Source of the DNA: Clostridium sp. CX1
GTDB taxonomy: Bacteria > Bacillota > Clostridia > Clostridiales > Clostridiaceae
Length of the DNA stretch: 64,000 nt
Assembly: GCF_025398335.1 (NCBI RefSeq)
Contig: NZ_JAODOO010000010.1
Span: 103,877-167,876 of the forward strand
Reading direction: 5' to 3'
Shown: positions 43,567 through 52,285 of the stretch, piece after piece
Numbering within the stretch: the first letter of the stretch is position 1
Layout: each line of letters starts with the position of its first letter
Position numbers and translations under genes: made by a program
The notes under the pieces: model-generated
Databases searched by the model: none
What the model was told of the DNA's origin: nothing
The model's input: only the letters and a program-made list of their open reading frames with translations

Positions 43567-44727
43567 GTGATAAGATGTGCAAAAGTAAATTTTAGATGCT
43601 CTAAAAAAATATTAAATAGATTGTTTGAGTGCAATAGAATATCAGCAGAAATTTGGAATGATTGTCTTAATATAAGTAAAAATTATTCATTGACAAGTGA
43701 TGGTAAGTGGATAAATAGAACAGAGCTGCAAAGGGAACTAAAAGGGAAATATGAGCTTCATTCTCAAAGCATACAAGCTATAGCACATAAATACTTGTTT
43801 TCAAGAGATGGAGCAAACAAGGCACGACAAAAAGGTTTTACAAATAATAAGTATCCATATAAAAAAAAGAAGAACTTCAATACCAAATGGGTAGATAAAG
43901 CTTTTATAATAGAGGGCTATAACATTTATCTAAGTATGGGAAGAGGCGCAGAAAAAGTAAAAGTAAAAGTAAACAAAATACCAAAAGGTGATATAAAAGA
44001 AATAGAATTAGTGTATGATCGGAAATTAATGTTATCAATAAGTTATGATGACGGAAAGACTATAGAGGAAAATAAAAATACTAAAAGCTGTGCCGTAGAT
44101 TTAGGAGAAATACATTCAATAGCTTCTTATTGCGAAAATGGGAATTCTATAATAATAACTGGTAGAAAAATTAGGAGTATTAACAGACTAAGAAATAAGA
44201 AATTAGCAGAACTACAAAGATTAATGAGCAAGTGCAAAAAGTATTCCCGTAACTGGAAGAAGTATAACAAAGCAAAACAGTTCCTTTTATCCAAATCGGA
44301 TAATCAGATAAAAGATATACTACATAAAACTAGCAAAAGTTTTGTAGACTGGTGTATAGAAAACAGCATAAAAGAAGTTGCTGTAGGAGATGTGGAGGGA
44401 GTACAGAGAAACGGGAAGAAGAAAAGAAATAAAAAAATAAATCAAAAGCTGTCAAATTGGAGTTTTGGAAAACTTGGAAAATATCTAGCATATAAGTTAG
44501 AAGTAAGAGGAATTTCTATAAAAGAAATATCAGAAGAATACACCTCACAACAATGCCCTTGTTGTGGTAGAAGAAAAAAATCTTCTAATAGAAACTATAA
44601 ATGTATTTGTGGATATAAGGATCATAGAGATATTCACGGAGCTAGGAATATCTTATCAAAGTATAAATATGGAGAGATAAGATATATAGGGGATACAAAA
44701 GAACTAAAGTATCTACGTATTGCGTAA
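43567..44727 (+). CDS. tnpB: TnpB RNA-guided endonuclease
   Basis: A 386-aa TnpB, the transposon-encoded RNA-guided nuclease ancestral to Cas12. RuvC-like catalytic residues are all present: D178 ([10 protein letters not shown]), E277 (AVGDVEGVQ) and D355 ([10 protein letters not shown]). A four-Cys zinc finger (CPCCGRR, then CICGY) lies between the last two. GTG at 43567 follows GGGAGGTGAT at proper spacing; an in-frame ATG at 43552 lies before that site. It appears full length, so cleavage activity is expected. The guide RNA would come from the region overlapping the gene end and the right end. Confidence 0.92.
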   Translation: MIRCAKVNFRCSKKILNRLFECNRISAEIWNDCLNISKNYSLTSDGKWINRTELQRELKGKYELHSQSIQAIAHKYLFSRDGANKARQKGFTNNKYPYKKKKNFNTKWVDKAFIIEGYNIYLSMGRGAEKVKVKVNKIPKGDIKEIELVYDRKLMLSISYDDGKTIEENKNTKSCAVDLGEIHSIASYCENGNSIIITGRKIRSINRLRNKKLAELQRLMSKCKKYSRNWKKYNKAKQFLLSKSDNQIKDILHKTSKSFVDWCIENSIKEVAVGDVEGVQRNGKKKRNKKINQKLSNWSFGKLGKYLAYKLEVRGISIKEISEEYTSQQCPCCGRRKKSSNRNYKCICGYKDHRDIHGARNILSKYKYGEIRYIGDTKELKYLRIA

Positions 44728-44907
44728 GCGAGAAGTAGTAGATGGTGAGAACCCACCCATATAAAGAACTATATGTTGCTTACTGGAAGATATATAGCTA
44801 CTCCTATACTTGTATAGAGAATAGAAGGCAAACCCTATTATTCATTGAGAGCTTATATATTGAATGATAAGAAGTCCTCACTTCAATAAAGTAAGTGGGG
44901 GAGGTTC
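44728..44907 (+). ncRNA. Probable omega (re)RNA scaffold and right end of the TnpB element
   Basis: The 180 nt after tnpB are rich in short hairpins (CCTATACTTGTATAG-type) and finish with CCTCACTT...AAGTGGGG followed by GGAGGTTCACA. In this family the guide RNA scaffold is the 3' part of the tnpB transcript through the right end, and the guide is the flanking DNA; here the guide would be read from the plsC-proximal cca remnant. Confidence 0.6.
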
Positions 44908-44911
44908 ACAT

Positions 44912-45004
44912 ATGCTTCTGGAAAAGATTCTAGAAAGGCCTGAATTAAATACTAAGGAAAGCTTATCAGAAATTATATTAAAAAGGAGAATAGAAAATGA
45001 TTAA
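44912..45004 (+). pseudogene. Decayed CCA tRNA nucleotidyltransferase, C-terminal fragment
   Basis: Thirty codons read MLLEKILERPELNTKESL and so on, matching the C-terminus of the intact cca product (LLDKVLENPQLNSREKL). The stop overlaps the first codons of plsC by 8 bp, suggesting an ancestral cca-plsC operon. Together with 43161-43362 it shows that the TnpB element interrupted a second cca copy, with loss of the HD-domain region between. Confidence 0.65.
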
Positions 45005-45704
45005 ACTATTTTGGTATACTTATTTTTCAATCTACCTACTATTAACTACTATAGTAGGTAGAACTAAATTATTTTTTATCAGAAAGAAATCACCGGAACT
45101 AGCAAAGGAATATGCCTATAGAAAGTTACAAAGCATATCAAATCATGTTTTGAAAAAATCTAAAACAACTACGTTAATAGAAGGAAAAGAAAATATTCCG
45201 GAAGGACCTTGTCTTTTTGTCAGCAACCATCAAGCTATTTTTGATGCTTTTCTTTTACTTGCAGGCATAGACAAGTTGTCAGGGTTTATTGCAAAAAAAG
45301 AGATTGAAAAAATTCCTCTGATTGGAAGTTGGCTAAAGCAAATAGATTCTGTGTATATTGACAGACAGAATATTAGAGAAGGAATGAAGGCTATTAACCA
45401 GGGAGTAGAAAATTTAAAAAAAGGATGGTCCATGATTATTTTTCCAGAGGGAACAAGAAGTTTAAAGTCTGAAATGGGTGAGTTTAAGAAGGGTAGTATG
45501 AAATTAGCACTTAAAGCAAAGGTGCCTATAGTTCCAATAACAATTGACGGAACTTATAGAGTATTAGAAGTAGGAAATCAGGTAAGAGGACATTCCGTTA
45601 AAATGATGATTCATAAGCCTATTTATTTAGAAAATCTTTCTGAAGAAGACAAAAAGAACTTAGCAGAAATTTTACATGACATAATAGAAAGTGGATTAAA
45701 GTAA
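44997..45704 (+). CDS. plsC: 1-acyl-sn-glycerol-3-phosphate acyltransferase
   Basis: A 235-aa PlsC-type acyltransferase that makes phosphatidic acid from lysophosphatidic acid at the inner membrane. The catalytic NHxxxxD motif is NHQAIFD (H78 to D83), and the substrate motif is FPEGTRS. An N-terminal hydrophobic stretch (about 4-22) provides membrane association. AAGGAG lies upstream of the ATG. Its start overlaps the remnant of a second cca gene, its former operon partner. Confidence 0.92.
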   Translation: MIKLFWYTYFSIYLLLTTIVGRTKLFFIRKKSPELAKEYAYRKLQSISNHVLKKSKTTTLIEGKENIPEGPCLFVSNHQAIFDAFLLLAGIDKLSGFIAKKEIEKIPLIGSWLKQIDSVYIDRQNIREGMKAINQGVENLKKGWSMIIFPEGTRSLKSEMGEFKKGSMKLALKAKVPIVPITIDGTYRVLEVGNQVRGHSVKMMIHKPIYLENLSEEDKKNLAEILHDIIESGLK

Positions 45705-45763
45705 GTTTACAGAGGATACCTAATTAGAAAAGGTAGATAGAGAAAGATAATTCTTGACACTTA

Positions 45764-45818
45764 AAAACTCAGATAAAGGTTAAATAATAACTATATTTAG
45801 CCTTTATCTGAGTTTTTT
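45764..45818 (+). terminator. Strong terminator after plsC
   Basis: AAAACTCAGATAAAGG (45764-45779) pairs perfectly with CCTTTATCTGAGTTTT (45801-45816), with TTAAATA/TATTTAG continuing the stem and a run of T closing it. Confidence 0.85.
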
Positions 45819-45834
45819 ATAGTAGTAAATAATT

Positions 45835-45842
45835 TCTATATC
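45835..45842. repeat. IS66 target-site duplication, left
   Basis: TCTATATC, identical to 48406-48413. Confidence 0.9.
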
Positions 45843-45879
45843 GTAAGCGATAAATTACCTAGTGTAGGGCTAAATAGAA

Positions 45880-45910
45880 ACGGCCATCCGATAAGGTGGC
45901 CGTAATTTTT
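45880..45910 (+). terminator. Hairpin inside the IS66 left end
   Basis: ACGGCCA (45880-45886) pairs with TGGCCGT (45897-45903), followed by AATTTTT. It faces inward on the plus strand, antisense to tnpC. Confidence 0.6.
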
Positions 45911-45913
45911 GAT

Positions 45914-47455
45914 TTAATTATTCTTTTTACAGGAATCCTGTACCCACGAATCCCAAGGCAGAAATTCCTCTAAGAATTCTGGATTTGCTTCGAACTGAAC
46001 CCCTGGAAGTTGTTTAAACAAAAACTGAAGGTAAATATACGGGTTCAAGCCGTTGGCCTTTGAAGTCTCAATTATACTGTAGACTGTTGCACTTGCGCTA
46101 GCTCCTTTTGGACTTCCATTGAAGAGCCAGTTCTTACGACCAATGGTAAAAGGGCGTATGCTATTTTCCGAGATATTATTGGAGATTACACAATTGCCAT
46201 CAAGGAGATAATTCATAAACCCATCCTTATGGTTAAGTGCATATTCCATTGCTTTGCCAATCTTAGATTTAGGTAAACAGTTAGATCTTACTGAATCAAC
46301 CCATGACCAAAAGGCATCAAGAATCGGCTTTTCCGTTTCAAGACGCTTAGACTTTCTTTCTTCCGGCGAGAGGTTTGTCAGTAATTTCTCTATCTCAAAG
46401 AGTTTATTGCAGAACTCAAGTCCCTTTGCAGGGAGAGTAGCTTCAGGGCTGCTGATGTCCTTTGGAATGGCTTCTACGAAGTAACGTCTTAGATGCGCCC
46501 AGCAAAAGCATCTGGTTATTCCCGGGACTTTATTGTAGCCACTGTATGCATCCGTATGTAGAAATCCCTTGAAACCTTTCAAGAACTTTTGAGGACAGTC
46601 ACCACTTCGTGAAGGTTGGTAGTCAAAGAGCCGTATAGGCTTCTTACTACCTGCATAGGTGCTGTAAACCCACATATAGGAATCCGATGAGTTTTTCCTA
46701 CCAGGCTCCATCAAAACTTGGACAGGTGTCTCATCAGCATGCAGATAATTTTCTTCTATCAGCTTTTGGTGCATCAAATTGGTAAGGGGTTTCAGCCAAT
46801 TTTCCGAAGCAACCATAATCCAGTTTGCCATAGTTGCACGACTAAGCTTCACACCTAAAGATTCCCATTCCTTCTCCTGACGGTATAGGGGAAGAGCATT
46901 CACAAACTTCTGATACATAATGTGTGCAACTGTAGATGGCGAAGCCATGGAGTGCTGCACTACAGGGTAGGGCATAGGTGATTTCTCTATATATGGTAAA
47001 CCAGCCTTACGGCATTTTCGACATTCATAAGATTCCCTATAATAATCGATAACACGAATCTTGGCAGGAATAAACTCAATCTCAGTTCTAATGAACTCCT
47101 TGCCGATGCTAACAAGCTCTGTTCCACATTTCTCGCAAAAACGTTCATCCTCAGCAAGGGCACATAGCATCGTATCATGAGGAAGATCCTTCAAAAGTTC
47201 TGCTCGCTGTCCTTTGAACTTCTTACGTCTGTAATTTGATACATCCTGTAAGTTTGGTTCTGGGGCAGACGGATTGCTTTCTAATTCAACTTCATTAAAA
47301 AGAGACATCTGACCTGTAACAACTGATGTTTTCTCACTGCTTCTTCCAAATAATTTACGGGTCAGAAACTCAACTGTCTCATGTAGGGTTTTATTCTCAT
47401 GTTCCAGCTGCTCAATACGTTTTTCGAGTTTTGTTATCTGTTTTTCCGTATACAT
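45914..47455 (-). CDS. tnpC: IS66 family transposase TnpC
   Basis: A 513-aa IS66 transposase. The N-terminus is a leucine-rich coiled coil (about 5-40), then a zinc-binding segment (CEKCGTELVS, YECRKCRKAG), the IS66 catalytic core (LHADETPVQVL, HTDAYSGYNKV, NSIRPFTIGRKNWLF) and a short C-terminal IS66 tail. DDE residues are expected in HADET, TDAYS and the NISENSIRP region. Length is normal for the family. It ends 71 bp from the left terminal repeat. Confidence 0.96.
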   Translation of the reverse strand: MYTEKQITKLEKRIEQLEHENKTLHETVEFLTRKLFGRSSEKTSVVTGQMSLFNEVELESNPSAPEPNLQDVSNYRRKKFKGQRAELLKDLPHDTMLCALAEDERFCEKCGTELVSIGKEFIRTEIEFIPAKIRVIDYYRESYECRKCRKAGLPYIEKSPMPYPVVQHSMASPSTVAHIMYQKFVNALPLYRQEKEWESLGVKLSRATMANWIMVASENWLKPLTNLMHQKLIEENYLHADETPVQVLMEPGRKNSSDSYMWVYSTYAGSKKPIRLFDYQPSRSGDCPQKFLKGFKGFLHTDAYSGYNKVPGITRCFCWAHLRRYFVEAIPKDISSPEATLPAKGLEFCNKLFEIEKLLTNLSPEERKSKRLETEKPILDAFWSWVDSVRSNCLPKSKIGKAMEYALNHKDGFMNYLLDGNCVISNNISENSIRPFTIGRKNWLFNGSPKGASASATVYSIIETSKANGLNPYIYLQFLFKQLPGVQFEANPEFLEEFLPWDSWVQDSCKKNN

Positions 47456-47563
47456 AATCGACAGTTCCTTTACTGATTTTATTTACCTATATTATACCAT
47501 AAAATCAGAATTTTCGCATCAATAAAAGCTCGAAGAGCCGCATATTTCCAGACTTTTTTGCCC

Positions 47564-47920
47564 TTAAATAGCAGTTTGTATATCTACTTTTTTTACAGCC
47601 TTAGGTTGATTTATGGAGAGACCTTCTAAGAGCCACCGAAACTCCTGAGGCGTGATAGATTTGACTGCCTCGGCATCCTTTGGCCATTGAAAGTAGCCAG
47701 TTTCTAAACGCTTATATAGAAGTACAAACCCGTCACCTTCCCAATAGAGTGCTTTCATTCGATCTCGTTTTCGACCGCAGAATAGGAACAGGCTGTTCTG
47801 GAAAGGATTCAACTCAAAGTTTTGCTGTACAATTGCAGCCAGCCCATCAATCGACTTTCTCATATCAGTATAACCTGTTGCGATGTATATTTTTTCTGCC
47901 TTTGAAATGTCACCTAGCAT
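47564..47920 (-). CDS. IS66 family accessory protein TnpB (Orf2)
   Basis: A 118-aa IS66 Orf2-like protein: YIATGYTDMRKSIDGLAAIV, FLFCGRKRDRMKALYWEGDG and FQWP are the family signatures. It is required with TnpA and TnpC for IS66 transposition in studied members. Not related to the RNA-guided TnpB elsewhere in this window. It overlaps the upstream gene by 11 bp. Confidence 0.95.
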   Translation of the reverse strand: MLGDISKAEKIYIATGYTDMRKSIDGLAAIVQQNFELNPFQNSLFLFCGRKRDRMKALYWEGDGFVLLYKRLETGYFQWPKDAEAVKSITPQEFRWLLEGLSINQPKAVKKVDIQTAI

Positions 47921-48290
47921 TTTGTAGTACCCTTATAGTATTTTCAATTAAGCTAGCTGAAGCACTGTTGTGAATTTCGAGCACTGCAGATCCTAAGCGG
48001 ATAATAATATCAGCCTGGTCTGTTTCTGAAGAAACATAGGCTACGTCTATAGGAGTGGAAGTTGATAACTTAGATGTGTCTAAGGGAACTATTTGTTCCT
48101 GAGAGTTTATAGGGGGAAGCGCCTTACAGGCAGCAGTGCGAATTTTTCTTAGCCAATAGTAGTAACTATTAGTCCTAATGTTATTATTTCTGCACCAAGA
48201 AGATATATTTTCTCCACTACTGCGACATTCTCGTATAATTTTAATCCATTGGTTCATTCTATACTCTTGAGTTGCTTTTTGAGTGTCCAT
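47910..48290 (-). CDS. IS66 family protein TnpA (Orf1)
   Basis: A 126-aa IS66 Orf1 with an N-terminal helix-turn-helix (WIKIIRECRSSGENISSWC and NSYYYWLRKIR). AAAGGAGG precedes the ATG. First gene of the IS66 operon; its 3' end overlaps the next gene. Confidence 0.93.
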   Translation of the reverse strand: MDTQKATQEYRMNQWIKIIRECRSSGENISSWCRNNNIRTNSYYYWLRKIRTAACKALPPINSQEQIVPLDTSKLSTSTPIDVAYVSSETDQADIIIRLGSAVLEIHNSASASLIENTIRVLQNAR

Positions 48291-48405
48291 CTAAAACCTC
48301 CTTTTAAAGTTTTTCAAGTAAACTTTAAAAACTTTAAAACTTATTTTAGAAGATTATCTCACACTTTTTAAACGCTTTCCATCCACTTTCTTATTAGCCG
48401 CTTAC

Positions 48406-48413
48406 TCTATATC
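48406..48413. repeat. IS66 target-site duplication, right
   Basis: TCTATATC, identical to 45835-45842. Confidence 0.9.
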
Positions 48414-48505
48414 TTTAAATTCTGTAAAACCTTATAAAAATAGTGAAGGATTTCAGTATATTTGGTATTATATAACTAAAAAGGAATTATGATGGGGTGA
48501 TATAA

Positions 48506-49576
48506 ATGGATAGGCAAAAATCAGTAATTCAGATACTTTTAGCAGCAGCCTTATTTGGTTCTAGCGCGCCAATTTCTAAGCTGCTTTTAGGTAAAATAGA
48601 GCCAATTCCTATGGCAGCTTTTCTATATATTGGTAGTGGTCTGGGGATTTTTATATTTAAACAAATTGAAGGTGTTTTAAACAAAAGAAGTGAACAGGAG
48701 GCACCTTTAAGAAAAAAAGATATACCTTGGCTTTTGGGCGCAGTGTCTTTTGGAGGAGTATTTGCTCCCATAATACTTATGAACAGTCTTCAATCAACAC
48801 CTGCGTCTACTGCTTCCCTTCTACTAAACTTTGAGGGGGTTGCCACTACACTGATTGCAGCAGCATTATTTAAGGAGAGCATAGGAAAAAGAATATGGAC
48901 AGCAATCCTTATAATAACGCTATCTAGCATAGTGTTATCATGGGATTTTAGTAATCAATGGGGAATTTCCCCAGGTTCATTAGGAATAGTAGCTGCTTGT
49001 TTTTGTTGGGGAATGGACAATAATTTTACAGGTAAGATATCTCTAAAGAATCCTTTTTCTATAGTTACTATAAAGGGTTTTTCAGCAGGTATATTCTCAC
49101 TTTTTCTTGCCCTTTTACTGAAAAATCCTATGCCTAGTTTCAAAACTATACTTCTAGCTATGATCCTCGGTTGTTTTAGTTATGGCTTTAGCATTGTGTT
49201 ATTTGTATTAGCGCTTAGAGGTCTCGGTAGTGCTAGAACAAGTGCTTTTTTTGCAACAGCACCTTTTATAGGCACTATCTTATCCTTTATAGTGTTCAAA
49301 GAGAACATAGAGTATAATTTTATAATAGGATTTTCAATAATGATATTAGGAACTATATTGTTATTAAAAGAAAGTCACATTCATGAACATTTTCACAGCT
49401 TTGAAACTCATGAGCACAGACACTGTCATAGTGATGAGCATCATAATCATAGTCATCCAATGGAGGAATTAAATCGTAGTAAGTGGCATTCTCATGTACA
49501 TACACATAACGAAATATCTCATTGTCATGAACATACTCCAGACGTTCACCATAGACATGAACATAAAGAAGACTGA
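48506..49576 (+). CDS. DMT/EamA transporter with histidine-rich C-terminal tail
   Basis: A 356-aa drug/metabolite transporter with about ten membrane helices in two EamA repeats (about 8-145 and 155-288: LLAAALFGSSAPISKLLL; FSYGFSIVLFVLALRGLG). The last 60-odd residues are unusual, with about 22 His plus several Glu, Asp and Cys (for example HEHFHSFETHEHRHCHSDEH). Such tails bind zinc, nickel or cobalt, so metal transport or metal gating is likely. GGGGTGAT precedes the ATG. The IS66 element is inserted 93 bp upstream and may affect its expression. Confidence 0.88.
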   Translation: MDRQKSVIQILLAAALFGSSAPISKLLLGKIEPIPMAAFLYIGSGLGIFIFKQIEGVLNKRSEQEAPLRKKDIPWLLGAVSFGGVFAPIILMNSLQSTPASTASLLLNFEGVATTLIAAALFKESIGKRIWTAILIITLSSIVLSWDFSNQWGISPGSLGIVAACFCWGMDNNFTGKISLKNPFSIVTIKGFSAGIFSLFLALLLKNPMPSFKTILLAMILGCFSYGFSIVLFVLALRGLGSARTSAFFATAPFIGTILSFIVFKENIEYNFIIGFSIMILGTILLLKESHIHEHFHSFETHEHRHCHSDEHHNHSHPMEELNRSKWHSHVHTHNEISHCHEHTPDVHHRHEHKED

Positions 49577-49660
49577 GAACAAAAGATAAAAATAGAAAGC
49601 TGGCTCACAATGTAAGCTTTAAAAAAATGTTTGAAGGAAGAAGGAGAACTAATGTAAAAA

Positions 49661-49696
49661 AAGAGGGCAGAGTCTAAGAATTATTCTGTCCTTCTT
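49661..49696 (-). terminator. Terminator of the minus-strand coiled-coil gene
   Basis: On the minus strand a stem of AGGACAGA with TCTGCCCT, which encloses the stop codon, is followed by CTTTTTTTAC. Confidence 0.5.
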
Positions 49697-49977
49697 GTAA
49701 TTAAATCCTGAAGACCTTCAATCAGTTTCCTTTTCTTATTTATAGAGTGTGTCATATTGGAAAGCTCCTTTTCTAACTTTAAATTTTTACTTCTTATAAT
49801 TTTAAGTTGTAGTTCTAGCTGGTGAATTTGGTTTAATTTATTTTGCTCTACTTCAAAATAGGTATCATCTATGTACTTTTTACTTTTAAAAAAGATTTTA
49901 ATATAATCTATAGCAGACAATGTAAATTTTTTTAGTATTTTTGTATACTTTAATATCAATTCATATAAATTATTCAT
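49681..49977 (-). CDS. Small coiled-coil hypothetical protein
   Basis: Not recognised. A 98-aa protein, basic N-terminal half and a C-terminal coiled coil (about 40-95: QIHQLELQLKIIRSKNLKLEKEL read in two parts). The ATG at 49977 has AGGGG 9 nt upstream; an in-frame TTG three codons earlier is too close to the site. It is divergent from another Lys-rich coiled-coil gene, 63 bp between the starts. Confidence 0.55.
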   Translation of the reverse strand: MNNLYELILKYTKILKKFTLSAIDYIKIFFKSKKYIDDTYFEVEQNKLNQIHQLELQLKIIRSKNLKLEKELSNMTHSINKKRKLIEGLQDLITRRTE

Positions 49978-50039
49978 ATTTAACAACCCCTATAACATTA
50001 TTTTATAATGATTATGTTATCTAATACAAGGAGAAAACT

Positions 50040-50522
50040 ATGAAAAAAAGAGAAAAAGTTCTATCAAAGTTTATGAACAAGTATAATAATTTTAAGAAAC
50101 AAGGAATAGCCAAAGTAGAAAATAAAATAAAAGATTTATCCTTGAAGATAAAAAAGGAATCATTAAAATTCGATGAACTGATAAAAACTAGAGAAAAATT
50201 TAAAGAAGAAAATAACAAATATGATGAAGTATACAATTCATTGATAGAAGTTTTAAAATTAAGAGGACTATTGTTTAATATACCTAATAAAAATGTTAAG
50301 GTAAGGGAATGGGATAACTTACTGATAAAAAAGATAAATGGGCGATATGAATTAATAAATAAAAACAAGGAACAACTATATCTTTTCGAAGAAAAATATA
50401 GTGAGGTCATAGAGCACATAATGACAGAGTATTATTATAGTGTAGTTGTCACTAGGATAGATAGAAGACATATTAAGGTTCAGCTTAGAATTACTGGGGA
50501 TGAGATAGGAATAAGCCATTAG
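50040..50522 (+). CDS. Basic coiled-coil hypothetical protein
   Basis: Not recognised. A 160-aa Lys-rich protein, no signal peptide. Residues 1-70 are coiled coil, and the C-terminal third is beta-like (YYYSVVVTRIDRRHIKVQLRI, described in part). AAGGAG precedes the ATG. It is followed 46 bp later by malQ; co-transcription is possible. DNA or RNA binding is conceivable from charge only. Confidence 0.55.
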   Translation: MKKREKVLSKFMNKYNNFKKQGIAKVENKIKDLSLKIKKESLKFDELIKTREKFKEENNKYDEVYNSLIEVLKLRGLLFNIPNKNVKVREWDNLLIKKINGRYELINKNKEQLYLFEEKYSEVIEHIMTEYYYSVVVTRIDRRHIKVQLRITGDEIGISH

Positions 50523-50568
50523 CCAAAAGTCAATTCATGTAAAGCAAGAATAAAGGAGAAGAAGGAAG

Positions 50569-52047
50569 ATGATTACAAGAAGTAGCGGGATTTTAATGCA
50601 TATTACATCTTTATCAAGTCCATACGGCATAGGAACCTTTGGAAAAGAAGCTTATAAATTTGTAGATTTCCTAGTAAAATCAGGACAAGGATATTGGCAG
50701 GTATTGCCTTTAGGTCCAACAGGAGAGGGACATTCACCTTACCAATCCTTCTCAACCTTTGCAGGCAATCCATATTTTATAGATCTAAACTTATTGAAGG
50801 AAGATGAATTACTTAAAAAAGAGGACTATGAAAAGATAGACTTTGGAGATAATGAGGAAAGAGTAGACTATAAGAAAATATTTAAAAATAAGATGCCTAT
50901 TTTAAGGCTTGCCTTCGAAAATAGTAAAGGAGAATATGAAAATCAAATAGCAAAATTTAGAGGTGAGAATAAGGATTGGTTAGAAGATTATGCTCTTTAC
51001 ATGGCTGTAAAAGAGAACTTTGATTCAAAGCCATGGCAACAATGGGACGAAGATATTAAGCTAAGAAAAGAACAGGCATTGGTACGGTATAAGAAAGAGT
51101 TGAAAGAAGAAATAGATTACTGGATATTTTTACAATACCAGTTTTTTAAACAGTGGACAGCTTTAAAAAATTATGCCAATGAAAAGAATGTTAAAATAAT
51201 TGGAGATATTCCAATATATGTAGCAGAAGATAGTGTAGATACTTGGGCAAATAATGAAGTGTTTCTTTTAGATGAAGATAAGATGCCAATTGCAGTTGCA
51301 GGTTGCCCGCCAGATGCCTTTTCAGCTACAGGACAATTATGGGGAAACCCTATATACAATTGGAGATATCTTGAAAAAACTGATTATAAGTGGTGGATAG
51401 GAAGGATAAAAGGTAATACTAAACTCTATGATGTAACTAGAGTAGACCACTTTAGAGGTTTTGAATCCTTTTGGCAGATTCCATATGGTGATGACACTGC
51501 CGTAAATGGAAAATGGGTGAAGGGACCGGGAATAAATCTTTTTTATGCAATAAAACAGGTTTTAGGAGAAATGGATATAATAGTTGAAGATCTAGGATAT
51601 TTAACTAAGGAAGTTATAGATTTTAGAATAGTTTTAGGATATCCAGGAATGAAGGTGCTGGAATTTGCTTTTGATGATAGTGAGAAAAATGAACATCTTC
51701 CTCATAATTATGATAAGAATTGCGTAGTTTATACTGGAACCCATGATAATGAAACTGTTATAGGTTGGTTTGATAGTGCACAAAAAAGTCATGCGGATTT
51801 TGCTAGAAGATATTTGAAATTGAACAAAAAGGAAGGCTATCATTGGGGATTTATAAGAGGTGCTTTAAGCTCCACTGGCAATCTTGCAATAATACAGATG
51901 CAGGATTACTTAGGCTTGGGTAGTGAGGCTAGAATGAACACTCCATCAACTCTGGAAGGAAATTGGCAGTGGAGGGTAAAGAAAGATGTTTTAAATGATA
52001 GTTTAGCTAAAAAGATAAACAAAATTACCAAATTGTATGGAAGGTAA
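50569..52047 (+). CDS. malQ: 4-alpha-glucanotransferase
   Basis: A 492-aa GH77 enzyme (amylomaltase) that transfers alpha-1,4-glucan segments between maltooligosaccharides in the cytoplasm. Signatures are HITSLSSPYGIGTFG at the start, the nucleophile region VTRVDHFRGFESFWQIP, the acid/base region IIVEDLGYLT, and GTHDNETVIGWF. Length is normal. AAGGAG precedes the ATG. No maltose transporter or glycogen gene is adjacent, so it probably serves general glycogen or maltodextrin metabolism. Confidence 0.95.
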   Translation: MITRSSGILMHITSLSSPYGIGTFGKEAYKFVDFLVKSGQGYWQVLPLGPTGEGHSPYQSFSTFAGNPYFIDLNLLKEDELLKKEDYEKIDFGDNEERVDYKKIFKNKMPILRLAFENSKGEYENQIAKFRGENKDWLEDYALYMAVKENFDSKPWQQWDEDIKLRKEQALVRYKKELKEEIDYWIFLQYQFFKQWTALKNYANEKNVKIIGDIPIYVAEDSVDTWANNEVFLLDEDKMPIAVAGCPPDAFSATGQLWGNPIYNWRYLEKTDYKWWIGRIKGNTKLYDVTRVDHFRGFESFWQIPYGDDTAVNGKWVKGPGINLFYAIKQVLGEMDIIVEDLGYLTKEVIDFRIVLGYPGMKVLEFAFDDSEKNEHLPHNYDKNCVVYTGTHDNETVIGWFDSAQKSHADFARRYLKLNKKEGYHWGFIRGALSSTGNLAIIQMQDYLGLGSEARMNTPSTLEGNWQWRVKKDVLNDSLAKKINKITKLYGR

Positions 52048-52115
52048 ATAGGTTATTATATGGAAAAAATGCCTTCTTAACATTGTAAGTTCAGGCATTC
52101 CTAGTATTTAAGATG

Positions 52116-52156
52116 ACTTTTTTAAGTATAAATTTGAAGAATTGTACTTAAAAAGT
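52116..52156 (+). terminator. Possible terminator after malQ
   Basis: ACTTTTTTAAGTA (52116-52128) pairs with TACTTAAAAAGT (52145-52156), followed by TATTTTAATTT. A second stem, AATGCCT/AGGCATT, lies just before it. Confidence 0.5.
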
Positions 52157-52285
52157 TATTTTAATTTACTTTTCTAATTTAATTTTAATTTTATTTTCTT
52201 TATACTAAAAATAGGAACACAAATCTGATACAATATAGTAATAAAGAAAAATTAAGCGAAAAGTTAGAGGGGAAGAGTAAAGGCG

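Larger units (their letters stand above)
43500..44907 (+). mobile_element. IS200/IS605-type element with tnpB only (left end uncertain)
   Basis: Contains an intact tnpB, a downstream structured region and a terminal hairpin ending near 44907. No tnpA Y1 transposase is present, so it is an IS1341-like arrangement needing TnpA in trans. The right limit is supported because decayed cca sequence resumes immediately after it; the left limit lies somewhere between 43362 and 43550. Confidence 0.65.
45843..48405 (-). mobile_element. Complete IS66-family insertion sequence
   Basis: A 2563-bp element with three minus-strand genes (tnpA, tnpB, tnpC). Both ends begin GTAAGCG; the 22-bp terminal inverted repeats match at 15 positions. 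It is flanked by a perfect 8-bp target duplication, TCTATATC, at 45835-45842 and 48406-48413. An inward hairpin (ACGGCCA/TGGCCGT then AATTTTT) at 45880-45910 may block outside transcription. All genes look intact, so insertion is probably recent. Confidence 0.95.

Noticed and set aside
46254..46484. Plus-strand frame inside the IS66 transposase gene
   Set aside because: Antisense to conserved transposase sequence; no ribosome binding site.
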